Shown here: positions 49,914 to 61,660 of the stretch, in pieces | Layout of the letters: each line of letters begins with the position of its first letter | Numbering within the stretch: the first letter of the stretch is position 1 | NCBI GenBank assembly: GCA_944470555.2 | Contig: OX104127.1 | Coordinates: 129,271,113 to 129,335,112, forward strand | Source of the DNA: Heterobilharzia americana | Lineage: Eukaryota; Platyhelminthes; Trematoda; Strigeidida; Schistosomatidae | Length of the DNA stretch: 64,000 nt | Direction of reading: 5' to 3' | Program-made: the position numbers and the translations under genes | The notes under the pieces: generated by a model | Databases searched by the model: none | Told to the model about the DNA's origin: nothing | The model's input: the letters and a program-made list of their open reading frames with translations, nothing else

Positions 49914-50760
49914 CCTGAAAGTTATTTTCTTATCTTGATATAGACAATAATATTCTCTTATGCACGCAGTGAACGCAGCAGTCATGAATTTAACTGCCTA
50001 CAGCGACACCAGTTCAATTTACACACGACATTCATTTGATCGGATTCTTCAGTCTTCCCATATGTGCCCTAATGCGCATGACAAAATGTTAATTCGGAAA
50101 TAGATAAGTTCGTCAAATTACTGAAAGTATACACTGATTCTGTAGCCAGATAACCATATAACACATCACAAATTCACCATGATTCAGTAAGATAATAAAC
50201 TCACGACTGCACCATCAGCTGTTGGTTGCATGTAAACATATTGGAAATATCACCCAAAAGCGATAATCGCTTGTTAATTGCGTCATAGTTTGCACATTGC
50301 ATGATCAACAAAAATACTCAAACCGCATTGACTAGTTTTCACATCACCTACTTTCATCTGTACTGTATACAACTGCAGTGTTTCATGAGAGATCTTCCAA
50401 ACAGAAAGCACGCTTTCGTCATGACTAATCTCCGTGTGTAATAGTGATACCAACTGTTATGATAATCACGTATACCAGAATGTCATGGAATAAACATCAC
50501 TGATACGATCAACCCATTTCATATAATGACTGGGTTGGAAGCAGTGGATACAAATGCAAGCGACAGTTTCTCGCATGTACTATCATGAACTGCAGTAAAG
50601 TGAGTTAATCGAATAACTCAAACGTCTATATCTGCTTCGTTGCTGATGTTGTATTTGCACTAGTTACTTCATCCAAAGTGAATTTATGAAAATACCTGAA
50701 GTGTGCAGCAAGTTGTGAAGCTTTGGATTGGCTTTGATGTACAGTTGGAATTGTTCTAAG
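49914..50760. other. Spacer part without recognised gene
   Basis: Single-copy AT-rich DNA between the arms, downstream (minus strand) of the PEX11-like frames. A 3' exon could be hidden here but I could not read one. Confidence 0.3.
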
Positions 50761-51105
50761 TTATGTTGCAAAACTGTACGTCCAGTAAATCAGAAGACTG
50801 TGAATTTGCATTGAGTACAAAATGGTCATCCCTAGGTTGATCTCCGCGTCAATAAAATTACAATTTACCTTTTCCGATGCGTATCGAAGTGCATAATGAA
50901 GGCATTCTTTCCACTTCAACTTTTCAACACTGTTGATAAACAACATTTTGTGAATTTTGTTTACATCGGCTAAATGCATCATATGATCAAAAAAATAACT
51001 TGTAAATGCAACTATATGGAGCAAGGTGAGAGTAATTTTCAATACGTCAAAAGAATTTTTTCTCTGATTATATTTTAAACAAACAAGATTGTAGAATGCT
51101 TGTTA
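50761..51105 (-). CDS. PEX11-like exon candidate (peroxisomal membrane protein family)
   Basis: A minus-strand frame opens after a TAA near 51,105 and runs to 50,761 without ATG at its head, so it would be an internal exon. It reads AFYNLVCLKYNQRKNS, then LLHIVAFTSYFFDHMMHLAD, then INSVEKLKWKECLHYALRYA. The pattern FxNLxxxxY, then YxxxxHxxxxADxxxxH, then a Trp-containing segment resembles the gamma-type PEX11 membrane proteins that shape peroxisomes. This was recalled, not searched. A hydrophobic helix fits residues of the LLHIVAFTSYFF stretch. It sits in the single-copy spacer of the inverted repeat. A chance frame, or another membrane protein, remains possible. Confidence 0.3.
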
Positions 51106-51589
51106 AATTCCACACTTACGAATCCATTTGGAGGTTATCTGTTCTTCAATACGCTATGTATTGATTGTATTTGCTATTTTCAAGTCAGACTCATACATTT
51201 TGCAGTGAAATGTCTCCGATGGATCACGTTTTACGTGATCGTTTGTGCAGTTGGCTGAATTCCAGTCCAGATGCGTAAAACATCTTTTGAATGACACTGA
51301 TTGATGACTGTGTTTGTTTTCCTTCTTTTCGTAATCTGTTCACCTTCACATTTAATAAGTCACTGAAATATGCATTTAAACAATGTATTTTGGAATACCA
51401 ACATGCTTTGCGTGTGACTTGACATAGTAAAAGTATCATTTTGTTTGAACAAATACACTGAACCTCATCTGAAGAATTAGCTTGATATATCCTTAGAATA
51501 ATGCACTGTTTCGTGTTACCCATATGTCTGATGGGGATCTCCACTAAACTGACGCAAAATGGTGAGTGAAATTATTTAACGATGGTAGT

Positions 51590-51730
51590 GAAGTTTAAGA
51601 CATTTCATGTTGAAGACAGAATTACTCTTAACTGCATTATCATAAATATTTGAAATTTTATCGAATAGGTTACATCCATTTTCACGTCCATCAGTTTTGA
51701 CAAATGAAAACGAGAAATATTGTAACTGAT
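51590..51730 (-). CDS. Possible 5' exon of the PEX11-like gene
   Basis: Minus-strand frame with FVKTDGRENGCNLFDKISNI, recalling the GRD/GRE motif near the N-terminus of PEX11 proteins. It lies upstream, on the same strand, of the 50.76-51.11 kb frame. The donor is unclear (AAGA/GTAATT is one choice) and the connecting exon between 51,110 and 51,590 is not resolved. The minus-strand frame 51,224-51,544 between them is open but unconvincing. Confidence 0.2.
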
Positions 51731-51865
51731 GATGGTGTAAGCTGAGGCGAAACCCTAAACACTCGAGGCTTAACATAATTGACTAGCAATCTCATCGCAA
51801 GCAGTCTAGCAAACGCAATCATTTCAGATGCCACCACCAAAAAAAGCACGTCCCATAATATTGCT

Positions 51866-53563
51866 CTTCACGATCAACTGTGAAGCATACATGAATCATA
51901 TTGGAAGCTGGTTAACGTGATGATCCATTCGCTAACTAAGGATATTTATCATTTCAGCTTGATGTGAGCATTGAAGCATATGAATCGTTACGGTGTTAAT
52001 ATGTTGAGTGTTAGATCTGGCATTGTCTCGTTTCTATCTTACATTTATTTTCTCCTTGATATGCATTCATTCCTAGTGTATTGTGAGAACTGAATAGATT
52101 ATACAAAATTCCTCCACCTGAGTCGTGTGCCTCAATTTCATGTCAGACTGACTTTCTTATGCTTGCCAAGTTCTTTTTGTTAGTTACAAATGTGTAGAAG
52201 CATAATAGGAATTTTAGGTGACTTATACGTAGACGAGATATTCAAGAACATTTTGAATGCACGTTGTTGGTTCTGAAATCTTTTCTCCTACATGCTTTAT
52301 ACATTTATAAGGACTTTTCTTTTCAGCAAGATGGGGCATTGACTTGAAGGTTGTCACCTACCGACGTAACTAAATCGCTGAACACCTGACTGTAATTTTG
52401 TCGAATATATTCATTTGGTGAGCATTTGGAGCCGTAAATGTTCAGTAAATATGAAGATCTGCATTCCTGATGCCTGCATATCACATACGCTTCAGGATAC
52501 GAATACACTTGAATAGGCAGTCACCATATGGATTGATGAAAGTACCTACCATTGACTAGGAAAGTAGTTGACAATCAATTGATATAGGCAACAAACACTC
52601 ATTATTGTTATTCCTACAAGTAAAACTATCCTGTGATGCCTGAGCTAGACAAATAATATCCTCATGTCATTCAAGGCATTGGAATTCGGTCATAATTCTC
52701 ATATTTATCGCTTGTATGTGTTAAGTGTTCACTTTAATAGAAATGAAAATGAAATTCGAATACACTGATTTATGTGAGTGTAACACTGTATCTTTTGAAC
52801 TATTGCTGCTTTAAACTGAACAGGTTGAATTGGCGAGTTTTGATCTGATTTACTACATCTCTGATAACTGTTTACTATTCACTGAAATATTCAGTTTTCT
52901 GCAAACATCATGTTTGTTCAGCGAACAGGTGAGAGTCATGATTCTCTCGTGAATACGAAGCAGGCTAATCATGAAATCAAGTTTTGATGCAATTCATTGT
53001 GCACTGAGACCATTTACATCATTGAACTAATTGCATGGTGTGTACGTAGCTTACACATTGATGTTCGAAATTCAGAAGGAAAACGCGTCCAGTTGTCCCA
53101 CTTGCTTTCAAAGTTTGTGATTTCCAACAGGTACTACCCTTGCAAAGTCCTCTCCAATTTCTCGTGGGAAGATGAAGTTCTTTGACTCTTAGGAATAACG
53201 AATCCGTTTCACAGTTATTCGTAGACTTACTCAACTGACGTCGCTTAACAAATGTTTTGTGATGCCAGTTTTCAACGTTGAAATTAATTTTTTGCTGGAA
53301 CACGGATTTCAACCTTAGGAAACAGCATGCCTTTTTCATCACTCCACTTGCATGTCATTGTTTTCATTGAGACACTGTATGAATTCATGACGATTGATAG
53401 CGAGCATTTCTCGGCTTTCTATGGATATGGAATTTGTTTGTTGTGAGTGAAGGAGAGTGCGTCTAAACTGAGACCATATCAGTGAGCATTAGCTTTATTT
53501 TCCTTATGTTATGTACAGAGGTGAAGCAGACTACCCTAATTTATATGTCGGTCTCTTGTTTTG
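51866..53563 (-). repeat. Near-identical inner arm of large inverted repeat, right
   Basis: Partner of 48,597-49,913. It contains an additional ~380 bp (52,797-53,177) between the two shared blocks, so either this arm gained an insertion or the left arm lost it. The left-arm junction shows a duplicated GTGTTACA, compatible with a deletion scar. Confidence 0.9.
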
Positions 53564-53949
53564 CGCAAACTATGAAATATTTTCTGTAGATTTCGCTCAT
53601 TCTTTGATTTCTGATTATTCAATTTTGGTATAAGTTTACGTATATAGCGGAGATAGTAGAATGTCTTGTTTGTTGACGGAGATTTTTCTCATCATCGAAA
53701 CCTAGCCGTTTTAAATTGGACTCGGGATTCATATTGTTTTCTGTGATGATGATCTTTATATTTTCATGTCAACCAAAGGTTTGTTCTTCCGCGTGCTAGA
53801 ATGTGAACTTTTTAATATGCATTTTATTTAAGCTTCTAGTATTTTTTTAATTTTCCAAAAATGTTATTCAAGCAGCTGATGCATGATGAAGCTGAACTTA
53901 AAGCGAGACTGGAAAGACAAGCCTTTTTATTAGGTACTGAATAATCCGG

Positions 53950-54840
53950 TTACATTGTTTTCGTATTTTGCTGCCCATCGTTTTCACATATGATGACGAG
54001 GGGTTGTCGGCATTGCGAAAAGTAACTATGGATATGATGGAATGCATTTTCACAACTGCTCCTATTTTGATTTCTACTTATCCTATATGCCAGTCGGCTA
54101 TCCTTTACGAGGACGGTGCTATCTTCACCTTCGTTAAAATTTCTTTTCACACACTTGAGAAATGTCTATTTTCGCCCTGAAGTTTTGAAAGGCTTCAACG
54201 GAAATTCAGGCTTCTTTGAGTCGGGCAAGTAGATAAAAACTTCTACGTAGTCTTGAGTATGCAACTTTACCGTGAAAACTGTATGGTTGTGCCGGTTTGC
54301 ATTATCTTTAAGTTGAGGATAACCCTTAACTCTGATAGATTTTGAGCTGCTTTTATTGAAGTGAATATATCTTGGTGAATGGAGGTGACTAACTTTTCTA
54401 AGAAGCTTCACCTCCGCTCGAAGTTCCAGTCAGTCACCCTTCTGATGCTCTCCATATCTAAGACAATTTTTGAAGGATAAACACATGAATAGCTATATGT
54501 TTGGAATATAGATTTGGTCACTTAATGCTGGATGGATACCAATTTAACTGTTTAATATTATCTTTGCCTCGTCAACACTCTTCAGAATTAGGACGTCTGC
54601 GCAATCCTCAGAACTCTGAATGACCCTGAAAATTTGTGCGCCTATGAACTGATTTGAATTTACATTTAGCTGAAAAAATACTAAGTACTGAAGGGTTATG
54701 AGTTTGCTCACTACGAAGTGAATGCAATCGAAAGAATGAGGATGACTGGCATTTTCATTGATCTTTACAATCCTTTCAGCATTTCAGTCAGTGACCATGC
54801 TGATGCTACTCATATCTGCAGTGAACTATGAACCATTTTA
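53950..54840 (-). repeat. Diverged outer arm of large inverted repeat, right
   Basis: Minus-strand counterpart of 47,030-47,835. A minus frame at 54,166-54,411 reads KLLRKVSHLHSPRYIHFN and VFTVKLHTQDYVEVFIYLPD; the left arm shows KVSHLHSSCCFQFSKINF and VFTLNLHTQNYVEAFIYL at equivalent places. The next block (53,960-54,130 minus) reads QNRSSCENAFHHIHSYFSQC. The amino-acid similarity hints at a once-coding sequence of unknown family, but shared in-frame stops upstream show it is not intact now. Confidence 0.7.
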
Positions 54841-55640
54841 CCCGGTTAGCTTAAGCTGTAGAATTCACACTTCATACTAGGTTTAAATTATTGTAAATGC
54901 ACTAATGTTTGTAGAAAATAAACTTTACCAAACTCTTTTACAGAAGAAGCTGCTTAAAAATGTGACCGGAATAGTAAGTTCACTTTTTCAAATCAACCGT
55001 TTTGAACTATTAGGTCTAGTGTTGCTAGTAGTAAATCAAACATGAAAAATAATGTTATTTTGACTTTGATGCTTCAGATCATTGAATTCCTGGTGCTGTT
55101 TGCAAACTTTAGTAGGATTTGTCTTATTCTTCTTGAGTCGATGTGAAACTGAATTGTATAGGATGTTATCAGGAATTGTTACATATAACTATAACGGTTA
55201 TGCGACTTCTGAGTTTATGACAACAGCTATACTGGTTATTAATAATGCCGTTTACTTAGCTAAATATCAGATTCAGGATGGAACTCAATAACTAATTAGT
55301 TCTAACTGAATGATCCTGCTGTTTAGCATGGAGGCTATCAAGTCGTTGGACTTTTCGAGCGGTTTTATTCATGCTTCATTCATAAAATGCACTTTTGAGA
55401 CACATCGGTTAAACACCGTTTGATAAAGGTATTTCACCCTTAATTCAAATCTAGAGACGTAAGCACGAGTTAGCTGGTCTTTTCAAAGTCGCTTCTTCTC
55501 ATCAACATTTTCTTTCATTGATAAATAGTAACTCCAATTTTATGTTACTGAACATCAGAGAAGAATATCAAGGAGCCGATATATTATCACTCTATGCTAA
55601 CCAATGAACTTAACATCCTGAATGTTGATAAAAGTCAAGA
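54841..55640. other. No gene recognised
   Basis: A plus frame at 55,082-55,291 is interrupted and unassigned. The rest is AT-rich. Confidence 0.3.
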
Positions 55641-55826
55641 ATGACTGCAAAAACTAAAGAATCTGTGAATGACTGGATGATTAGTTATGAATCTGTCAAC
55701 CAAATATGTGCACTGATGCGATGTGTTCAGATTACCAAATCACCTTTCCTGTCACCAAATTTTCAATATGTTCCTACTGACAATGTCACTCTTTCTATCG
55801 GGATTACCCCTTCGGACGTTAAACAG
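55641..55826 (+). CDS. Possible first coding exon, family unknown
   Basis: ATG at 55,641 (A at -3, in-frame TAA just upstream at 55,629) opens 62 codons beginning MTAKTKESVNDWMISYESVN and ending ITPSDVKQ. The frame runs directly into CAG/GTAAAT, a good donor at 55,827, phase 0. The residue mix is protein-like and there is no signal peptide, so a cytosolic or nuclear product would be expected. I recognise no domain and could not place the next exon. Confidence 0.3.
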
Positions 55827-57529
55827 GTAAATTTTGTTAAGTAAGAATTACATTACTGCAATACATCCATAAACGCAATGCAACACAGCCATTTAGATTT
55901 TCCAAGCATTATTTTAGCGAATATTTTATAATCGGATCACATGTTTACTTGTTAAGGGATGTTATATGAAAATTTGAAGCAGGGGAAGGAAAAATAGTTT
56001 TTGAACACAAGTAGGGCATGTATTTGCTTATAGCCAACCCAGTTGGATTTTGTGACTACTGCACTTACTGACACTTACATGAAGTGAATGACACCTGATG
56101 ATTCTTTATCTCAGTTCGAAGTAAGTTGCTGGATATTTTAGCCGTTGAATTCACAGTTTTCAGAATCACTCACACTACCACAAAACTTCTCATTTGGCAA
56201 TCGCAGAATTTGAGAATTATAGGGCTAGAAATGAAGTTGATGTGTTTCATACATCACGCAACACTCTGGTAAGTTCTCTTGTGATATCCTACATTCGTTA
56301 ACACTACAACTAGATTTTTCGAGTAGCGTAGCGATGTTAGTATGTGAGATTTGTCTTCGCTGGCAATAGAAATTTGTCACATATTTCAGTTTACTAAGTA
56401 AAGTCAATGTCCATCCCCACTTTCTCAACTTGTGGTCAACTGCAACTCATTGCAGCTGCGAATGCATAGACTATTCTGTCTCTTAATAATCACTACAGAG
56501 AGTAAATCACATTTTAGGTGTTTGCACTTTGAACAAGAATATCAGGAATCACTCATAATCAAGGACTTTATATTCCGAAAGCACATTCAGCTGAATATGA
56601 ACCTGATGTGTGCAACTTGTCAATCTGCATTAGATAATCGCTTGTCATTCACTTGACTTTGCAGCCCTTAAAACTAGCTGCATGTAGTATGCGACCTATC
56701 AAAATCCCAGATCAAGCCATTTCGGTTGTCTGAACTACCTTCAGTCCTCCAAGATATGATTCTGTTTTGATGATAAATATACAAATGTATTTTGAACTAA
56801 CTGACCAGATGTTCGGAATCATTGTAATTCGTTATACATCTAGTCGAAATGGTTTCTTACTGATGGCATGAAATCATTCTGATAAAGTATTTATGTGTTG
56901 CACACAGTGATGTTCTCATTTGATGGCTAACCTGAACATTAAAACATATTCATGAGATTCAGACTAAATTAGTACAACTCAACCTGGTGGTTGTTTACTT
57001 TGCTTAACAATGAGCCATTTATCGTGTGATGGAGGGCGTATGATAATACTCAAGCCGAAGTAGTTGGAACAACGTTCAAACCTTCAGTAAAATGGATGAT
57101 AGTTGCTAGTGTAAACCAATGAGCCACAGTTTCAGCGAGATTTAGAAATCACGACTGAAATTAGCAGCAAAGGAGAGAAAAGCGGTCAGGTTTCTGCAGT
57201 TACAAGAGTCGTGTTACGACGTACACAAGATAACAACACATTTAGGTACTCAACACTTAGATTATGACTGACTGGTAAATCAAGTCAGACATAATTAAGT
57301 TTTGCTTTGAACCACCAATTGAGTGCAGCAGATTGTGAATCTTGTCGTTTCAGTCACATTCAGATCAAAACTACACCAGAAGTTACCAGAAGAAAAATTC
57401 TGAAGCTTTGTAATGCTAATCAGACAAAGGATTAGTTGAAATATGGAGGCTGGTTGCACACCGGTGGTACCACTACTACTTATCGTGTAAGTGCTTATCA
57501 TATTACCTCATTGCTCAGGTTGAAAGGAG
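55827..57529. other. No gene recognised
   Basis: If the preceding exon is real, its introns and further exons would lie here. Frames at 56,225-56,428 minus and 56,432-56,656 plus are unassigned. Confidence 0.3.
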
Positions 57530-57600
57530 TGGGGCAGGACTCGAACTGTGATTCATCGCCTGAAAGTGTGACTCTCCAGTCAATGAGCCACATCTGTCTA
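57530..57600 (-). mobile_element. tRNA-like SINE head
   Basis: On minus, an A box TGGCTCATTGACTGG (57,576-57,590) and B box GTTCGAGTCC (57,538-57,547) are spaced as in a tRNA. No tRNA cloverleaf is complete, and the layout resembles the Smα heads elsewhere in the window, although no hammerhead follows. Confidence 0.55.
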
Positions 57601-58339
57601 CCGCTGTCGGTATACGACGGTATAAGTCCATGAACATGATTTTCTGGAAAACTGCTTTGTCTTTTAAAGCCACATCATAGTGAAAAGTAAGAGTCAGCGT
57701 TATTTGCGTGTGATACGATACTATGCACACTTATTAGACGAAATATTTTCAACTGCTTTTTGCATAGTACCATCAATTAGTACCTTACTACTGAATTTCT
57801 TCTTGGTGTTATTGATGCGGAGAGTGTTAAGATATGATCTTGTAGCACAATGTGAGGATGTTAGACGTTCACACTAGCTCATGATGGCTAGGTTTTCTAA
57901 GTAGGACGTTTAATTTATCCTATGGTTAAACATTTTACTGCTTAGGTATACACACTAGGCTTCATTTCTGTCCAAGAATTGAGGTGAGGGAGTGGGATAG
58001 CATTATATGTTAGTGTTTGGTGAAAATATAACAATTCCTAAAAATGAAACGTTTAATTGTGTTTTGCGCAATATCGATACACACCTGCATCAACCTTTAG
58101 GTTGTCGGAAGAGAAGGTGATGCTACAAGATAATGTTTCCACCATACTTCAGTGTATCATCTCGCTCATTTGCATATCTATCCGTCTACCAGTTAGTTAA
58201 CATCTATCTAACCATTTAATCTTGAATGGAATACGAGTAGAATGAGGGGAACTAAGACATGATGATTGTTTGTCTTTTTCTAGTGGACCAAAGTATTTGA
58301 CTGATATGGGGTAGCGATTGAAGGTAAGATAAAAACCTG

Positions 58340-58440
58340 AATCGTGATGAGATTCGAACCAACGATATTCAAAATGAAGACACGGACCACAAGTAATTTG
58401 AGAGCTGCTGTTGCTGGGATCCAAGTTTGCGTCTCACCTT
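58340..58440 (-). mobile_element. Second tRNA-like SINE fragment
   Basis: On minus, a B box GGTTCGAATCTC (58,349-58,360) is preceded by ACTTGTGGTCCGTGTC (about 58,378-58,393), which could be a decayed A box. It is weaker than the other copies. Confidence 0.4.
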
Positions 58441-58784
58441 CAGTTGTCACATAGTATTGTCCAAGGAAATACTTCTGTCCACTTGAGAAATGCAAACAAG
58501 TAAATACTAGCTGCTTCAAAATAATGATACCTTTCCCACAAACTTCACTTCTTTTGTTGTTCAGAATGTGAATTTATATAGTTTGAATTTTATAAATGTT
58601 TCTATGCTTGCATCTTACATGCTGCTGCCATCGGAATACTTTGTCGACGAATGGTTTAAAGATCTTTAATGTTCTTCACTATTTATCTAGAAGAAGATTC
58701 ACTGAGTTGCAGACTGTGGGTTGAAGGCATTCGCTAATCGTTCAGCTGTCTAATTCGGGATAGGCGGTGGCAGTGTCTGACTGT

Positions 58785-59025
58785 GAAGCGAGTACCTATC
58801 ACAGCTCTCTACTAGAACTCATGCAGCTATGTAGGGGCTAATAGAGGGTTGTCATCAGATTTGACGAAAACTAGTTGTGTCGTTTGTGTCACCGTTCCTA
58901 TTTAACTTCGTTATAGACCTACTCATGAACGCAACCTTAGACGTTTGACTTCACAGGGATTGATCTACTCCCTGGAGGTCAGCTGGTAGACTTGAAGTAT
59001 ACAGACGATATTGTCCTGCTGGGTA
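58785..59025 (+). pseudogene. Non-LTR reverse transcriptase fragment with YTDD box
   Basis: The plus strand encodes LSSDLTKTSCVV, then in shifted frames SPFLFNFVIDLLMNATLD, FDFTGIDLLPGGQLVDLKY and TDDIVLLG. The catalytic box reads YTDD (58,998-59,009) where YADD is usual. This segment belongs to a common fluke non-LTR element different from the RTE family here. At least two frameshifts occur and both ends are missing. Confidence 0.75.
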
Positions 59026-60639
59026 CATATGTACCTGTCTACTTCAACATGGATGAAAACAAACTAGTATGCGCGTTAGATTCGTTACCTCACATTGTTT
59101 GACTCATTCAACTTATATACATATACAACACATTATTAAAGCTGAATTTCTTGAGTGCATTTTAATTATCAAATTCAAAGCTTTGCTTGGTTTACACCAC
59201 CTGTATTTATGGAAGTTACATCTCTGTGAATTTTTTCAGATAGCAGTAGTAATTACTACTCAGTCGATAAACATTAATAATCTAAAGACTGGTATTGACT
59301 TCACAAGAAAAAATTTCAAGGTATTACATTTCTACTGTGAAACGGTTAGGTTAAAAGGGCTTCCATAGAATCAGTAGTACATTGGAAGCTAACCTACTGT
59401 ATACTTGGATAACTAAAAAATCACAAATGAACCTATACTAGGTATCTGGCATATTTTACAAACTTAAACTGGATCACCTAACAGATGCAGTTGGTGGTTT
59501 ATAGGGATTAACTGATTTTAAGGTATTTTTTCATGGTGAATGACACTCAGTTTAGGAAACATCCACATCATAGGACTACTAGACCAGTGCTATATCCTCA
59601 TTTCATGTTTTCTTAGTAGTGTGATAGTACAATCCCACAATGGACCAAAACTCTGGAAGTCCTTCTCCGAGCAGTTCAAGAAGGGGTGCCGTAATCTAAG
59701 ATCAACCATTTGTGGTATGAGTATAAATACCGACTCAAAGAACTGAAGCGATAGTGATAATTGTATCCTCAACTGACAGAAGTAGGAAAATGTGGACACT
59801 TAAATTGCAATCCAGTGAATTAATGGCAGCTTGTCCGCTGACAGGTTCTATCTCGATACATAATTCAGTCGTGAAATCGCACTTGTGAGGAGTCTTCCAA
59901 TACAACGAAACAGGTGTTTGGTGATCCCGGATTTGCACTAGTTTTCCAACCGACGTCAGTTCTTCATGAAAACTACCTTGAAAGTAATCAGTTAATTCCT
60001 ACATAGCAACGACTGAAAACCACTTCATCGAAACTGTGATACTATACAGGACGTAAGAAAACCGTTTAAAAATAGCTAAATCCAAACAAGTACAATTAAT
60101 TATCTTAGAGTTAGTAAATCCACAATACCAGGTTAGTTCTATTTGCTAGTGTTCCTGGCAGAATTAGTGCTCTCGATCACACCAATAGTTGGGGGTTTTT
60201 AAACCAACAACTAATCACTGCGACATTAGTCTATTTATCTCCAACATAAGTAGCCCACGACTGCATGTCAAATTTTTTATAACACTGAGTGAAACAAATT
60301 TCCTTTCAGGAAAAAACTACGGTATTGTCAAACTGCGTCATAATTCCAACAGACACAGGATGCACCACAGCAGTCATGAACTAGGAAGATCCCATTGAGA
60401 AAGTTGAGGGCTAGCTCGAAAATAAAAATGTCACACGAGATCGAAAATGTTGAAACTTTTGGTAAGCAGATCACCAAGACTTTCACGAAGGCCTTCATTG
60501 CAGAATAAATAATAAAACGAGTCTTATGACGATTTAAGTCTAACAGATACATTCTTTTTCGGTTTCACTGCTCACAAAAGTTATATAAACCAATCATTCC
60601 ATTATAACTGGTTCACTCATTTCTCAGGACCTCAAACGG
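59026..60639. other. No gene recognised
   Basis: Frames such as 59,069-59,368 plus (99 codons) have no recognisable motif. Confidence 0.3.
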
Positions 60640-60839
60640 TAATCTTTTCAGGGTGTTTTCAAACAAGCTGAAACATTTGTAGGACCCATGCACCCATCTA
60701 TCAAATCTGCGACAGAATTTATGTAAAGGATACAGTACGTTCACAAAGACATCAGGGATTGCATGATGTCTTTAGACTTCACATCACTACACACGTTGAC
60801 AGAGTCAAAATTGGCTATGTAGATCCTGTTTGTATTCCT

Positions 60840-61301
60840 CAATGACAATACATGGATATCATACTCCACAAAACTTCACTGTTCAAGCTTCGTCAAATAG
60901 ATCGATTTTTGTTAAATAACATACAATCGATTAGTGATAAAATAGGGAAAACGGTGAAAAGGACTCCAACCAGATCGTTGATATGTGGGTTAGTTGCAGC
61001 AGCAGTTATGCCAAGGATTGAAGCTATAGTTTACCAGTGGTAAAACCAAATATATGGATCAGCTATGTGGATGACGCTTCTGCTACTGACATCAAGGATT
61101 AATGAGAAAGCACTTACAACAACATCGATCATGTGGGACTCACAATGGAGTAGGGATCAGACATCAGACTATCATTCCTAGATTTCCAGCCACCTGCTTG
61201 ATGTGTAAACATACTTCTCAACTTAACTTATTGCCAAATGAAAGCTTTGGTTTGTGTGAGTGATTCTAGGAATTGTGAGTTCAAAAACCGAAATATCTTT
61301 T
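60840..61301 (+). mobile_element. Penelope-like element RT remnant
   Basis: Plus-strand blocks read GLVAAAVMPRIEAIV, then after a one-base shift KPNIWISYVDDASATDIKD with YVDD at 61,064-61,075, then FLDFQPPA. The order and spacing are those of PLE RT palm motifs. Stops interrupt the frame and no nuclease domain follows. Sequence from about 61,145 onward matches 45.53-45.90 kb. Confidence 0.75.
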
Positions 61302-61463
61302 CCATTTTAGTCTGTTTATTAGAAATATCATACAGTGAAACAGTAGCATTTACTGGATAACGTTTCGGACACAATTTATTGTCCACATTCGTATGATATG
61401 AATATGGACAATAAAATGGAATTACACTTGACCACAGTGCCCAAGTTTTACACTTATATTAGT
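61302..61463. mobile_element. 162 bp insertion flanked by 12 bp target-site duplications
   Basis: Compared with the empty site at 45.7 kb, this segment is extra. It is flanked by GAAATATCTTTT at 61,290-61,301 and 61,464-61,475. It contains GGACACAATTTATTGTCC, a near-perfect palindrome. No terminal inverted repeats or pol III boxes are seen. It may be the short 3' end of a PLE inserted by a GIY-YIG nuclease. Confidence 0.7.
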
Positions 61464-61660
61464 GAAATATCTTTTTCGGATATCTATTTTGAACTGAAAT
61501 AAAGTATCATTAGATTGCATGCACCCCATGTAAGTGTCAGTACGTGAAGCAGTCACACAGTCCAGTTCGGTTCACCTGACACAACACGTGTTTAGTGCGG
61601 AAAATACCAAGCCCACTTGCAGAATACGAACAAAACAGGTTTGTATATTCCAACCACGGT

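Noticed and set aside
50761..51042. Reading the minus-strand frame as a CAP/venom-allergen-like domain starting with a signal peptide
   Set aside because: The apparent start is TTG, not ATG, the frame extends further upstream, and the order of motifs fits PEX11-type proteins better than CAP.
51224..51544. 106-codon minus-strand frame in the palindrome spacer
   Set aside because: It overlaps where a middle PEX11-like exon might be, but no segment matched the family pattern and no splice sites stood out.
57530..57600. Possible functional tRNA gene
   Set aside because: A and B boxes are present, but acceptor and anticodon stems do not pair convincingly, so a SINE head is more likely.
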